This document shows, in pieces, positions 44,404-53,789 of a DNA stretch of 64,000 bases. How positions within the stretch are numbered: the stretch's first letter is position 1; each line of letters opens with the position of its first letter. Origin of the DNA: Algoriphagus sp. NG3 (GTDB taxonomy: Bacteria > Bacteroidota > Bacteroidia > Cytophagales > Cyclobacteriaceae); NCBI RefSeq assembly GCF_034119865.1, contig NZ_CP139421.1, positions 248,001 through 312,000 of the forward strand. The letters run 5' to 3'. The notes beneath the pieces were generated by a model that saw only the letters and a list, made by a program, of their open reading frames with translations, had not been told where the DNA came from and ran no database searches. Made by a program: the position numbers and the translations under genes.

Positions 44404-46791
44404 ATGAGTAAATACATTCGGTTTTTTAGTGATCTAAATCATGAGGATACAGCATTAGTGGGTGGCAAGAACGCTTCTCTGGGAGAAATGATCAGGGAAC
44501 TGGAGCCAAAAGGGATCAGAATACCCGCAGGGTTTGCCACTACCTCAGACGCCTACTGGGACTATCTGGACCATAATGGACTGAGAGAGAAACTGGCCGA
44601 GAGTCTGGATAAACTGGATAGGAAGGAGTTCAAGAACCTCAGAAAAATAGCTGAGACACTCAGGCACTATGTCCTGAAGGGAGATTTTCCCGAGGAGCTG
44701 GCCAAACAGATTAAGGAAGCTTACCACCAATTGGAGGAAAAAGAAGAAGCCTTGACAAGTGTGGCGGTGAGAAGCAGCGCCACGGCCGAGGATCTTCCTG
44801 AGGCATCTTTTGCCGGGCAGCACGATTCCTTTATGAATGTACAAGGAGCCGGAAATGCTCTGGACACGGTTAAGAAATGTTTTGCCTCACTGTTTACCGA
44901 CCGTGCCATCAGGTACAGGGAACACAACGGATTTGACCATATGCAAGTGGCTCTGTCGGCAGGGGTACAGAAAATGGTCCGCTCAGATAAGGCTTCCGCA
45001 GGAGTTGGATTTACCATTCTCCCTGATTCCGGATTTGAAAAGACCATATTCCTTACAGGATCCTGGGGACTCGGTGACAATGTAGTGCAGGGAGCAGTGA
45101 ATGCTGATGAGTTTTATGTATTCAAACCCTCATTAAAAAAGGGACTCCGTTCCATTATTTCCAAAAAACTAGGTTCCAAAGAACTGACCATGGTGTACGC
45201 CGACTCGGATCAGGAAAAGGGAAATACAACGGTAAACAAAAAAACTCCGGCTGCGAAGCGGAATAAGTATGTCATCAATGATGAAGAAGTAAAACAACTC
45301 GCTGTATGGGCTGTGGAAATAGAGGAGCATTATGGCAGGGCTATGGATATAGAATGGGCCAAAGACGGGGTATCCGGAGAGCTCTACATCGTCCAGGCAA
45401 GACCTGAAACAGTGCACTCGGGGAAAGAGAATACAAAAGTCAAAGAATATAGGCTGAAAGACCAAGGTAAAGTGATCACTTCAGGGACAGGAATAGGCGA
45501 TAAAATAACCCAAGGGGTAAGCCGGTTATTGGATTCACCCGAAGATTCCGATAAGCTTCAGGAAGGAGACGTGCTGGTTACCGATATTACCAACCCTGAT
45601 TGGGACAATGTCATGAAAAAAGCCTCTGCCATCATCACAAACAGTGGTGGGCGTACGAGCCATGCAGCTATAGTCGCCCGGGAACTCGGTGCCGTAGCGG
45701 TGGTGGGTACGGAAAATGCGACAGAAGTCATCAAAGATGGGCAGGAAATCACCGTTTCATGTGCGGAAGGGGCTACAGGCAAAATATATGAAGGATACCT
45801 GGACTGGGAAGAAGACGAGCTTGACTTTGCTACTTATGACGAGCCGGAAACCGACGTAATGCTTATCCTGGCCGATCCCGATCTGGCTTATAGCTATAGT
45901 AAATATCCTGTAAAAGGAGTGGGGCTTATGCGCCTGGAATTTGTGATCAATAATACCATACAGATTCACCCATTGGCACTTCTCCATTATGGGGAATTGA
46001 AGGATTCTAAAACCAAAAAGCGAATAGCGGAACTGACCACATCCTATTCTGAAAAGCGGCTCTTTTTCGTGGAAAAACTGGCCGAGGGCGTGGCTACTAT
46101 TGCCGCTGCTTTTTATCCACGGGAAGTAATTGTCCGCATGAGTGACTTCAAATCCAATGAATATGCAAATCTCATGGGTGGTCAGGAATTTGAACCGAAA
46201 GAGGAAAATCCAATGCTGGGCTTCCGTGGAGCATCCAGATATTATAGCGAGGAATATAGAGAAGCTTTCAGAATGGAGTGCGATGCCATGAAACTCGTAC
46301 GGGATGAGATGGGATTTACCAATGTGAAGCTCATGGTTCCTTTTTGTAGGACTGTGGAAGAAGGAAGAAAAGTGATCAACCTAATGGGAGACTTTGGGTT
46401 AAAGCAGGGCTGGAATGGGCTGGAGATCTACATGATGTGTGAGATTCCTTCCAATGTCCTGCAGGCAGAGCAATTTGCCGAGATTTTTGACGGTTTTTCT
46501 ATAGGATCCAATGACCTCACCCAGCTCACATTGGGACTTGACCGGGATTCAGCACTGGTCAGTGGTCTATTTGATGAAAATAATAACTCAGCCAAACAGA
46601 TGATCAGTATGGCCATTGAGCGAGCCAAAAAGAAAGAAATCAAAATAGGGCTTTGCGGCCAGGCTCCCAGTGATTTCCCTGATTTTGCCAAGCTCCTTGT
46701 CAGCGAAGGGATTTCCAGTATTTCCTTCAATCCGGATGCTGTCGCAAAAGGGATTAAAAACATCCTTGAAGCGGAAAAAACCACCGCTTGA
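44404..46791 (+). CDS. ppsA: Phosphoenolpyruvate synthase
   Basis: At 795 residues it matches PpsA length. The N-terminal ATP-grasp domain carries ALVGGKNASLGEMI and VAVRSSATAEDLPEASFAGQ. The swivelling phosphohistidine domain has catalytic His420 in SGGRTSHAAIVARELGA. The C-terminal PEP/pyruvate TIM barrel contains GVGLMRLEF, GFRGASRYY, GSNDLTQLTLGLDRD and the late Cys in IGLCGQAPSD. It converts pyruvate, ATP and water to PEP, AMP and phosphate. Its pairing with PfkB, FbaB and pyruvate dehydrogenase suggests a switchable lower glycolysis. It is 69 bp before ATPase 2. Confidence 0.96.
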   Translation: MSKYIRFFSDLNHEDTALVGGKNASLGEMIRELEPKGIRIPAGFATTSDAYWDYLDHNGLREKLAESLDKLDRKEFKNLRKIAETLRHYVLKGDFPEELAKQIKEAYHQLEEKEEALTSVAVRSSATAEDLPEASFAGQHDSFMNVQGAGNALDTVKKCFASLFTDRAIRYREHNGFDHMQVALSAGVQKMVRSDKASAGVGFTILPDSGFEKTIFLTGSWGLGDNVVQGAVNADEFYVFKPSLKKGLRSIISKKLGSKELTMVYADSDQEKGNTTVNKKTPAAKRNKYVINDEEVKQLAVWAVEIEEHYGRAMDIEWAKDGVSGELYIVQARPETVHSGKENTKVKEYRLKDQGKVITSGTGIGDKITQGVSRLLDSPEDSDKLQEGDVLVTDITNPDWDNVMKKASAIITNSGGRTSHAAIVARELGAVAVVGTENATEVIKDGQEITVSCAEGATGKIYEGYLDWEEDELDFATYDEPETDVMLILADPDLAYSYSKYPVKGVGLMRLEFVINNTIQIHPLALLHYGELKDSKTKKRIAELTTSYSEKRLFFVEKLAEGVATIAAAFYPREVIVRMSDFKSNEYANLMGGQEFEPKEENPMLGFRGASRYYSEEYREAFRMECDAMKLVRDEMGFTNVKLMVPFCRTVEEGRKVINLMGDFGLKQGWNGLEIYMMCEIPSNVLQAEQFAEIFDGFSIGSNDLTQLTLGLDRDSALVSGLFDENNNSAKQMISMAIERAKKKEIKIGLCGQAPSDFPDFAKLLVSEGISSISFNPDAVAKGIKNILEAEKTTA

Positions 46792-46860
46792 CATCCAGTT
46801 TCTATCGCCAATCCGAACATTTGGCTTTGCTGTTTCTGACCCTAACCTAAAAGAATTCCT

Positions 46861-49623
46861 ATGGAAATAGATCAAAATCATCCCTATCATACTTTTGAAA
46901 TTCAGGATACGCTGCAGGAGGTTTCCGCTGAAGAAAAGGGTCTTTCATCAGAGGAAGCGCAAAACAGACAGGAAGAATTCGGAAAGAATGTACTACCTGA
47001 AAAAGAGGTCGCAAATCCCTTTTTGCTTTTTTTGAAGCAGTTCAAAGACTTCCTGATACTAATACTTTTCGTCGCTGCGGGTATTGCTTTTTGGGCTGAA
47101 AAAATGGCTGATGTGTACATCATCTTAGCCGTAATTCTATTCAACGGAATCGTGGGATTTGTTCAGGAATACAGAGCTGAAAAGGCCATTCAGGCCATAA
47201 AAAGTCTGGATCAAAAGTATGCTTTCGTCTTGCGTGATGGAAAAGAAGAAAAAATTGAAGCGGAAAATGTAGTCCCAGGAGATATTATCATCTTAAAAGA
47301 AGGAAACAGTATTCCTGCTGATGCCAGGCTGATTGAGGCCAAAGAACTGAGGACTTCGGAGGCTTCCCTAACCGGTGAATCCATGCCAGTGGAGAAAAAC
47401 ACAGCGACTACTGATGAAGGCGCTTCGATAGGTGATCGGCTCAATATGGTATGGAAAAGCACCAACATTGTCAACGGCAAAGGCAAAGCTGTGGTGACAG
47501 CTACAGGCAAGAAAACCGAAATCGGAAAGATCGCCCGATCTATGGGAGAAATGAAAATGCAGGATTCCAATTTTCGCAAGAAAACCAAACTGCTTGGAAA
47601 GCAAATGGCAGTTATTGCGATGCTGGTGTCCGCTGTGGTTTTTTCTTTGGGCTACTGGTTTCGGGATTATGAATTCGAAGAAACACTTTTAGTAACCATT
47701 GCTGTTTTGGTATCCATCATTCCGGAGGGCTTGCCAGCAGTGATTTCCATTGTTTTGGCAATAGGAGCAAGCAGAATGGCCAAACAAAATGCCATTGTCC
47801 GGGAATTTACCGCAACTGAAATTATGGGATCGGTCTCTACTTTACTTACAGATAAAACAGGGACGTTGACCCAGAGCATTCTGGTGATAAAGAGATTTTT
47901 TACAGGAAGCGGTAAAGAAATAGCCGTCACGGGAAACGGCTATGAGCTAGAGGGCGAATTTAAGGAAGAGGGGAACTCGTTCGAATGGGAGGATAGACCG
48001 GTAGAGCGGAAGCTTTTAGCGATAGCGGCATTCTGCAATGATGCCCAAATCCAAAAAGGGCACGAGAAAGGTGAAGATTTAGAAATTGAAGGAAAAGAGA
48101 AGGATGCCAATAAAGAAAGCGATGATCCACAAATATCCGGAGATCCCACAGAGGTAGCCATGCTGGTGATGGGTAGGAAGTCCAACGTGAAAGACAAAGA
48201 TCCTTTCACCGGCTATAAAATTTTGGATGATGTTCCCTTTAAGTCCGAACAGAAGTTTCGCGCATCCTTGGTCGAGACAGAAGAAGGCCCAGAACTATTT
48301 GCCATTGGAGCTCCAGAGAGGATTTTGGAATTGAGCACAGAATACCTCACTGAAGAGGGTTCAGAGGAGCTGGGGGAGAAAATGGAGCAGGAAATCCAGA
48401 GTAAAATGGATGAATGGGCTGATGATGCCATGCGGGTATTGGCACTGGGTTTCCGTAAGTGGGGGGATAAAGAGCGTATTTCAGCTGAAGATGTGAAAGA
48501 GCTGTGCTGGGTAGGGATGGTTGGAATAGTGGATCCACCACGGGAAGGCGTAAAAGAATCCATTGCGGAATGCAAGACTGCGGGAATCCGGGTCATGATG
48601 GTCACCGGAGATCATAAGAAAACAGCCGCTGCCATTGCCAAAGACGTGGGCATTCTTTCGGGTGAGGAAAATGATGATAAATATCCTGCGGCCATGACCA
48701 CTCAAGAGTTGGATGTGGCCGATGAGGAATTTGATGAATACATCAACCATGTGAATGTTTTTGCCCGAATGAATCCTGACACCAAGCTGAGGATAGCTGA
48801 GCGTCTGCAGGCAAAAGATACGCTGATAGCCATGACAGGTGATGGTGTGAACGATGCTCCAGCTCTGAAGCGCGCAGATGTGGGCATTGCCATGGGAATC
48901 AGAGGAACGGACGTTGCCAAAGACGCCTCTGAAATAGTCCTTCAGGATGATAATTTCAGCAGCATCGTCAACGCCATACGAGAAGGTCGCATCGTTTTTA
49001 ACAATGTGCGGATTACCAGCTTTTTTCTTCTTTCTACAAATTTCGCTTTTGGAATCGCATTCATTACGAGTATGATTCTTGGATGGCCTCTACTGTTGAC
49101 CGCGGTCCAGATACTGTTTGTGAATCTGGTTACGGCAGGCATCGTGGATATTGCGCTGGCTACCGAACCCGGTCATGGGGATATTATGAAGATGCCACCG
49201 ATAAAGAAAAGCGAGAGTATATTAAAGAAAGATTTTTTTCCTTTTCTGCTTACAGTCTCTGTTGTCATCGTGATTTTGACCTTGTTCACATTTAACCATT
49301 ACCGGAGTGAAAGTGAAGAGATGGCACGTACAGCCACATTTGTTATGGCCTCCATGTCTCAGATATTCAATGTTTTCAATATGAGGTCTCTTCGCTTGTC
49401 CATCTTTGAAATCCGTCCTTTTTCCAACCGTTGGGTAACTCTCGCTTTTTTAGCGGCGATTGTACTTCAAGTGTTGGTAATCAAGATCCCGTTTTTCAGA
49501 GACCTGATGGAGTTTGAAGATTTTCCGATCCTCGACTTTCTGGTGATTACGCTTATTTCTATAGTGATCATCGGAGCAGGGGAATTGTACAAGTATTTGA
49601 AATTTCAGAGGAAAATGTTCTGA
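46861..49623 (+). CDS. P-type cation ATPase 2 (P2 type, altered ion site)
   Basis: It is 920 residues, the same length as ATPase 1. It keeps the catalytic parts: LTGES in the actuator, PEGLP in M4, phosphorylation Asp331 in DKTGTLT, SGDPTEVAMLV, and TGDGVNDAPALK. In M5/M6 the ligands differ from calcium pumps: the Glu771 position is Phe730 (TNFAFG) and the Asp800 position is Ala759 (NLVTAG), while Asn755 and Thr758 remain. An extra Asp763 follows. A highly charged insertion lies in the nucleotide domain (residues ~398-425). It is an active-looking pump of unknown ion, possibly Na+, H+ or another cation. Confidence 0.85.
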   Translation: MEIDQNHPYHTFEIQDTLQEVSAEEKGLSSEEAQNRQEEFGKNVLPEKEVANPFLLFLKQFKDFLILILFVAAGIAFWAEKMADVYIILAVILFNGIVGFVQEYRAEKAIQAIKSLDQKYAFVLRDGKEEKIEAENVVPGDIIILKEGNSIPADARLIEAKELRTSEASLTGESMPVEKNTATTDEGASIGDRLNMVWKSTNIVNGKGKAVVTATGKKTEIGKIARSMGEMKMQDSNFRKKTKLLGKQMAVIAMLVSAVVFSLGYWFRDYEFEETLLVTIAVLVSIIPEGLPAVISIVLAIGASRMAKQNAIVREFTATEIMGSVSTLLTDKTGTLTQSILVIKRFFTGSGKEIAVTGNGYELEGEFKEEGNSFEWEDRPVERKLLAIAAFCNDAQIQKGHEKGEDLEIEGKEKDANKESDDPQISGDPTEVAMLVMGRKSNVKDKDPFTGYKILDDVPFKSEQKFRASLVETEEGPELFAIGAPERILELSTEYLTEEGSEELGEKMEQEIQSKMDEWADDAMRVLALGFRKWGDKERISAEDVKELCWVGMVGIVDPPREGVKESIAECKTAGIRVMMVTGDHKKTAAAIAKDVGILSGEENDDKYPAAMTTQELDVADEEFDEYINHVNVFARMNPDTKLRIAERLQAKDTLIAMTGDGVNDAPALKRADVGIAMGIRGTDVAKDASEIVLQDDNFSSIVNAIREGRIVFNNVRITSFFLLSTNFAFGIAFITSMILGWPLLLTAVQILFVNLVTAGIVDIALATEPGHGDIMKMPPIKKSESILKKDFFPFLLTVSVVIVILTLFTFNHYRSESEEMARTATFVMASMSQIFNVFNMRSLRLSIFEIRPFSNRWVTLAFLAAIVLQVLVIKIPFFRDLMEFEDFPILDFLVITLISIVIIGAGELYKYLKFQRKMF

Positions 49624-49682
49624 GCAGTTAGCCAAAGGCAAAGTGCCTTGGCTCATGGATTTTGGATGAAAATTAACTAGTG

Positions 49683-52349
49683 ATGTCGAAAAATGAAAAC
49701 CAAGAAATACAGGAAATAGAAAACCAAGAATGGCTGGACTCCTTACGCTATGTCCTGAAAAACGGGTCTAAAGAGCGGGTTCAGGAGCTGTTGGATCTAC
49801 TTCACATTGAGGCGCAAAAAAATGGAATTGAACAGAAAAATCCATTCAGCACGCCTTACATCAATACTCTTTCTCCTGAGGATGAAACAGCATATCCAGG
49901 AGACCTGGAAATAGAAGAAAAGCTGACCGGCATGATCCGCTGGAACGCCATGGCTATGGTCGTAAAAGCCAATATAAGATCCAAAGGAATCGGAGGTCAT
50001 ATTTCTACTTATGGTTCTATTGCGGATCTATGGGAAGTGGGGTTTCATCATTTCTTTAAAGTCCATGATGATGGCAAATCGGATATGATTTACTTTCAGG
50101 GACATGCCACTCCCGGAGTATATGCGAGAGCTTTTTTGGAAGGAAGAATCACGGAGAAGCAACTCCTCAATTTCCGCAGGGAGCTACAACCGGATGAAGG
50201 GCTTTCTTCTTATCCCCATCCCTATCTGATGCCCAAGTTTTGGAGCTTTCCTACAGTATCCATGGGCTTGTCCCCCATCATGGCTATCTATCAAGCCAGA
50301 TTCAACAAGTATTTGAAGAAGAGAGGGCTTATTGAAGAAGACAGGCAGAAAGTTTGGGCTTTCTTAGGCGATGGGGAAATGGACGAACCGGAATCCAAAG
50401 GGGCTATAGGAGTAGCTTCCAGGGACAAACTGGACAATCTGATCTTTGTGGTCAACTGTAACCTTCAGCGGTTGGATGGCCCTGTGCGCGGAAATGGGAA
50501 GATAGTCCAGGAGTTGGAATCAAGTTTTAAAGGTGCGGGTTGGAATGTTATCAAACTTTTGTGGGGAAGTGACTGGGATCCTCTTTTCGAGCAGGACAAG
50601 GACGGGAAGCTCATCAAGAAACTTAATGAATTACCGGACGGGCAATTTCAGAAATATGCTTACTCCGATGGTGACTTTATTCGGAAGGATCTGTTTGAAG
50701 GGGATGAGAATCTCAGGAAACTTGCTGACAATTATTCAGACCAGGAACTGCAAAATCTGAAAAGAGGAGGGCATGATCCAGTCAAGATCCATCAGGCATA
50801 TAAAGCTGCTTTGGCACATGAAGGACAGCCTACAATTATTCTCGCCCAAACGATAAAAGGGTATGGACAAGGTGACGCAGGGGAAGCGAGTAATGTTTCC
50901 CACCAGACTAAGGCATTTAAAGAAACTGAACTGAAGGAATATCGGGATCGCTTCAATATTCCGCTTTCCGACGATGAACTGGAGGATATTCCTTTCATAC
51001 AGCCGGACAAAAACAGCCCAGAAATCAAATACCTGTTGCAGAAAAGAGAGGAAGCCGGAGGATTTTTACCGCAACGAGAAGATAGAAGTGATCGGCTCCC
51101 TCAGCCATCTGAATCCATATTTTCGGACTTTTTTAAAGGCTCTGGGAAATCCGAGGCAGCCACTACCATGGCGATGGTCAAGATTTTGGCGAAGCTACTC
51201 AGTGATGAGGATTATGGGAAATTGATTGTGCCCATCATCCCTGATGAATCCCGGACGTTCGGTATCGAATCCCTCTTTCGGCAGGTCGGAATCTATGCGC
51301 CGGGAGGTCAGCAATACGATCCTGTGGATCAGGAAAGCCTCTTGTACTATAGAGAGTCGAAGGAAGGGGTGATCCTGGAAGAAGGGATCACCGAAGCAGG
51401 GGCCATGAGCGATTTTATCGCCGCCGGTACGGCATATTTGGTACATGGGATCAATACTATTCCATTTTACTTTTTCTATTCCATGTTTGGTTTCCAACGC
51501 ATCGGCGACCTGATCTGGGCTGCGGCAGATGCAGGTGCCAAAGGCTTCTTGATCGGAGGGATTTCCGGTCGCTCCAGCATGCCTGGAGAAGGACTTCAGC
51601 ATCAGGACGGGCAGAGCCATATCTATGCTTATGCGGTTCCAAACTTGATGGCCTACGATCCGGCTTTTGCCTATGAACTATCGGTGATTGTACAAGATGG
51701 AATCAGGCGGATGTATGTGGAAAAGGAGGTCGTTTTCTACTACATCACTGTGGGAAATGATACCTACTCCATGCCAAAGATGCCCAAAGGAAGCCAGAAA
51801 GGTATTCTAAAAGGAATGTACAGATTCAAAAAGTCCTCAAGCAAAAGCAAAAAGAAGAAAGCACATCTTTTTGGCAGTGGAGCCATCATGACGGAAGTGC
51901 TGAAGGCTGCTGAACTGCTGGAAAAGAAATACCGTGTAGCTGCGGATGTATGGAGTATCACCAGCTACAAAGCACTTTATGATGATGCGATAGATACGGA
52001 TAGAAGCAATCGCTGCAGTGCTGATCCGGATCAAAAACCGAATTACATCCAGAACTGTCTTCAAAATGAAGGTGGCGTTTTCATTGCTGCTTCCGATTAC
52101 CTCAAGGCTCTTCCTGAATCAGTGGCCAGGTGGTTTCCAAACAAACTCGCAACGCTTGGAACCGATGGGTTTGGCAGAAGTGACAGCCGGGAAGCACTTC
52201 GAGAATTCTTCGAGGTGAATTCAAACCATATTGCTTTTGCGGCACTCTATGAATTGGCATTGGCAGGGCAATTTAAAACGGAGGAATTAAAGAAAGCTGC
52301 CAAGGATCTGGGCATTGACCCTGAAAAATCCAATCCCAGAACTTCCTGA
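49683..52349 (+). CDS. aceE: Pyruvate dehydrogenase E1 component, homodimeric type
   Basis: I chose the ATG at 49683 (888 residues; E. coli AceE has 887); a GTG one codon earlier is possible. The thiamine-diphosphate motif is visible as AFLGDGEMDEPESKGAI ... NCNLQRLDGPVRGN. Other landmarks are GHISTYGSIADLWEVGFHHF, HATPGVYARAFLEGR, EAGAMSDFIAAGTAYLVHG and GEGLQHQDGQSH. It decarboxylates pyruvate and acetylates the lipoyl group of E2. Many Bacteroidota have the alpha2-beta2 type, so this may be an additional complex. The E2 gene follows 27 bp downstream. Confidence 0.96.
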   Translation: MSKNENQEIQEIENQEWLDSLRYVLKNGSKERVQELLDLLHIEAQKNGIEQKNPFSTPYINTLSPEDETAYPGDLEIEEKLTGMIRWNAMAMVVKANIRSKGIGGHISTYGSIADLWEVGFHHFFKVHDDGKSDMIYFQGHATPGVYARAFLEGRITEKQLLNFRRELQPDEGLSSYPHPYLMPKFWSFPTVSMGLSPIMAIYQARFNKYLKKRGLIEEDRQKVWAFLGDGEMDEPESKGAIGVASRDKLDNLIFVVNCNLQRLDGPVRGNGKIVQELESSFKGAGWNVIKLLWGSDWDPLFEQDKDGKLIKKLNELPDGQFQKYAYSDGDFIRKDLFEGDENLRKLADNYSDQELQNLKRGGHDPVKIHQAYKAALAHEGQPTIILAQTIKGYGQGDAGEASNVSHQTKAFKETELKEYRDRFNIPLSDDELEDIPFIQPDKNSPEIKYLLQKREEAGGFLPQREDRSDRLPQPSESIFSDFFKGSGKSEAATTMAMVKILAKLLSDEDYGKLIVPIIPDESRTFGIESLFRQVGIYAPGGQQYDPVDQESLLYYRESKEGVILEEGITEAGAMSDFIAAGTAYLVHGINTIPFYFFYSMFGFQRIGDLIWAAADAGAKGFLIGGISGRSSMPGEGLQHQDGQSHIYAYAVPNLMAYDPAFAYELSVIVQDGIRRMYVEKEVVFYYITVGNDTYSMPKMPKGSQKGILKGMYRFKKSSSKSKKKKAHLFGSGAIMTEVLKAAELLEKKYRVAADVWSITSYKALYDDAIDTDRSNRCSADPDQKPNYIQNCLQNEGGVFIAASDYLKALPESVARWFPNKLATLGTDGFGRSDSREALREFFEVNSNHIAFAALYELALAGQFKTEELKKAAKDLGIDPEKSNPRTS

Positions 52350-52376
52350 TCATTTTATCAACCAAAACAAACTGTC

Positions 52377-53744
52377 ATGGCTATAGAAGTGAAAATCCCA
52401 CTCATATCAGAAGGTGTAGATACCGCAGAAGTAATAGAAGTGCTGGTCTCAGAAGGCGACAGCATCAAAGAAGAACAGTCCATCATTGCGCTGGAGACAG
52501 ACAAGGCTTCCGTGGAGGTTCCTTCCTCCCATAGCGGAGTGATCAAAGAAATCAAAGTCAGCGTAGGGGACGAAGTCAAAGTGGGGGATGTCATCCTGAT
52601 CCTTGACGATGAAGGTGGTGAAGAAGAGGGAAAGGAAAATGGGGATGATGATTCAGGTGAAACCGAACAAAAGAAAGATAAGAAAGAAAACGATAAAGAT
52701 TCGGAATCCGGGAAAAACACAAAAAGAGAAAAAGCCGAAAAAACCGGTGATAGTGAGGAGGAAAGTTCTGAAGGCGAGGGAAGAAATGAACCTAAAAGAG
52801 ATGAAAAGGCGGGAGAAAATAGCGAGACAAAAGAAGAGGAGATGGAGGCAAGCGATGTCCCAGCTTCCCCAAGTGTTCGAAGACTTGCGAGAGAATCCGG
52901 CGTAGATATCAAGCGGATAAAGGGCAGTGGCCCCGGAGGTAGAATCACTGAGCAAGATGTAAAATCCCAGTCAAAGCAAGCGGGGAAAGAAGGAGAAGAC
53001 AAAAAATCAACAGCAGTTGACCTACCGGATTTTAGCAAGTGGGGAGCCGTGCAGCGGGAAGCCTTATCCAATATTCGAAAGACCACAGCCAAAAACACCC
53101 TCACTTCCTGGCAATCTATTCCGCATGTATTTCAATTTGACGAAGCTGACATCTCCGGCATTACGCAGTATATGGATGAAAACAAATCCAAAACAGAAAA
53201 TGCCGGTGGTAAACTGACCATCACCGCTATTCTGGTGAAAGTCATGGCCAGTGCCCTACAGCAGTTTCCTCAGTTCAATGCCAGTATTGACATGGAAAAT
53301 GAGGAAGTAATCCTGAAGAAATACTTCCATATAGGGGTCGCAGTAGATACGGACAAAGGACTGCTTGTTCCGGTAATCCGCGATGTAGAAAAGAAGACAA
53401 TTGTTGAATTGGCGGTAGAGATTTCGGAACTGGCAGAGAAAACCCGGCAGGGAAAACTCTCCCCCGAAGAAATGCAGGGAGGAAATATCACAATTTCTAA
53501 TCTCGGCGGCATAGGTGGGACACAGTTTACACCCATTGTTTATTCTCCACAGGTGGCGATTTTGGGAGTTTCCAGAGCCAAAGAGCAAGCAGTCTATCTC
53601 GATGGCAGCTTCGAGCCCCGACAGATTCTTCCCTTGAGTCTTTCCTACGACCACCGCCTAATCGATGGGGCAGATGGAGCCAGGTTTTTGAGGTGGATAT
53701 GCCAGGCATTGGAAGATCCTTATAGGGCTCTATTAGGGGCCTGA
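52377..53744 (+). CDS. aceF: Dihydrolipoamide acetyltransferase (PDH E2) with a highly charged linker
   Basis: This 455-residue protein has a single lipoyl domain (residues 1-75, Lys43 in ETDKASVEV). A linker of about 85 residues (~80-163) follows, made almost only of Glu, Asp, Lys, Gly, Ser and Asn. A peripheral-subunit-binding domain comes next (PSVRRLARESGVDIKRIKGS). The catalytic domain ends with YDHRLIDGADGARFL (His426, Asp430). It passes acetyl groups from lipoate to CoA. E2 linkers are normally Ala/Pro-rich and flexible; this polyampholyte linker is unusual. It lies between aceE and two E3 genes. Confidence 0.95.
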   Translation: MAIEVKIPLISEGVDTAEVIEVLVSEGDSIKEEQSIIALETDKASVEVPSSHSGVIKEIKVSVGDEVKVGDVILILDDEGGEEEGKENGDDDSGETEQKKDKKENDKDSESGKNTKREKAEKTGDSEEESSEGEGRNEPKRDEKAGENSETKEEEMEASDVPASPSVRRLARESGVDIKRIKGSGPGGRITEQDVKSQSKQAGKEGEDKKSTAVDLPDFSKWGAVQREALSNIRKTTAKNTLTSWQSIPHVFQFDEADISGITQYMDENKSKTENAGGKLTITAILVKVMASALQQFPQFNASIDMENEEVILKKYFHIGVAVDTDKGLLVPVIRDVEKKTIVELAVEISELAEKTRQGKLSPEEMQGGNITISNLGGIGGTQFTPIVYSPQVAILGVSRAKEQAVYLDGSFEPRQILPLSLSYDHRLIDGADGARFLRWICQALEDPYRALLGA

Positions 53745-53789
53745 CCCTTTGACCAATGCTTAGAAGAAGTGAAGTTAAATAAAAACACT

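Noticed and set aside
52358..53104. Long open frame of 248 codons on the minus strand over the E2 gene
   Set aside because: It is the antisense shadow of the Glu/Lys-rich linker, giving a Ser/Phe/Pro-rich low-complexity product with no motif.
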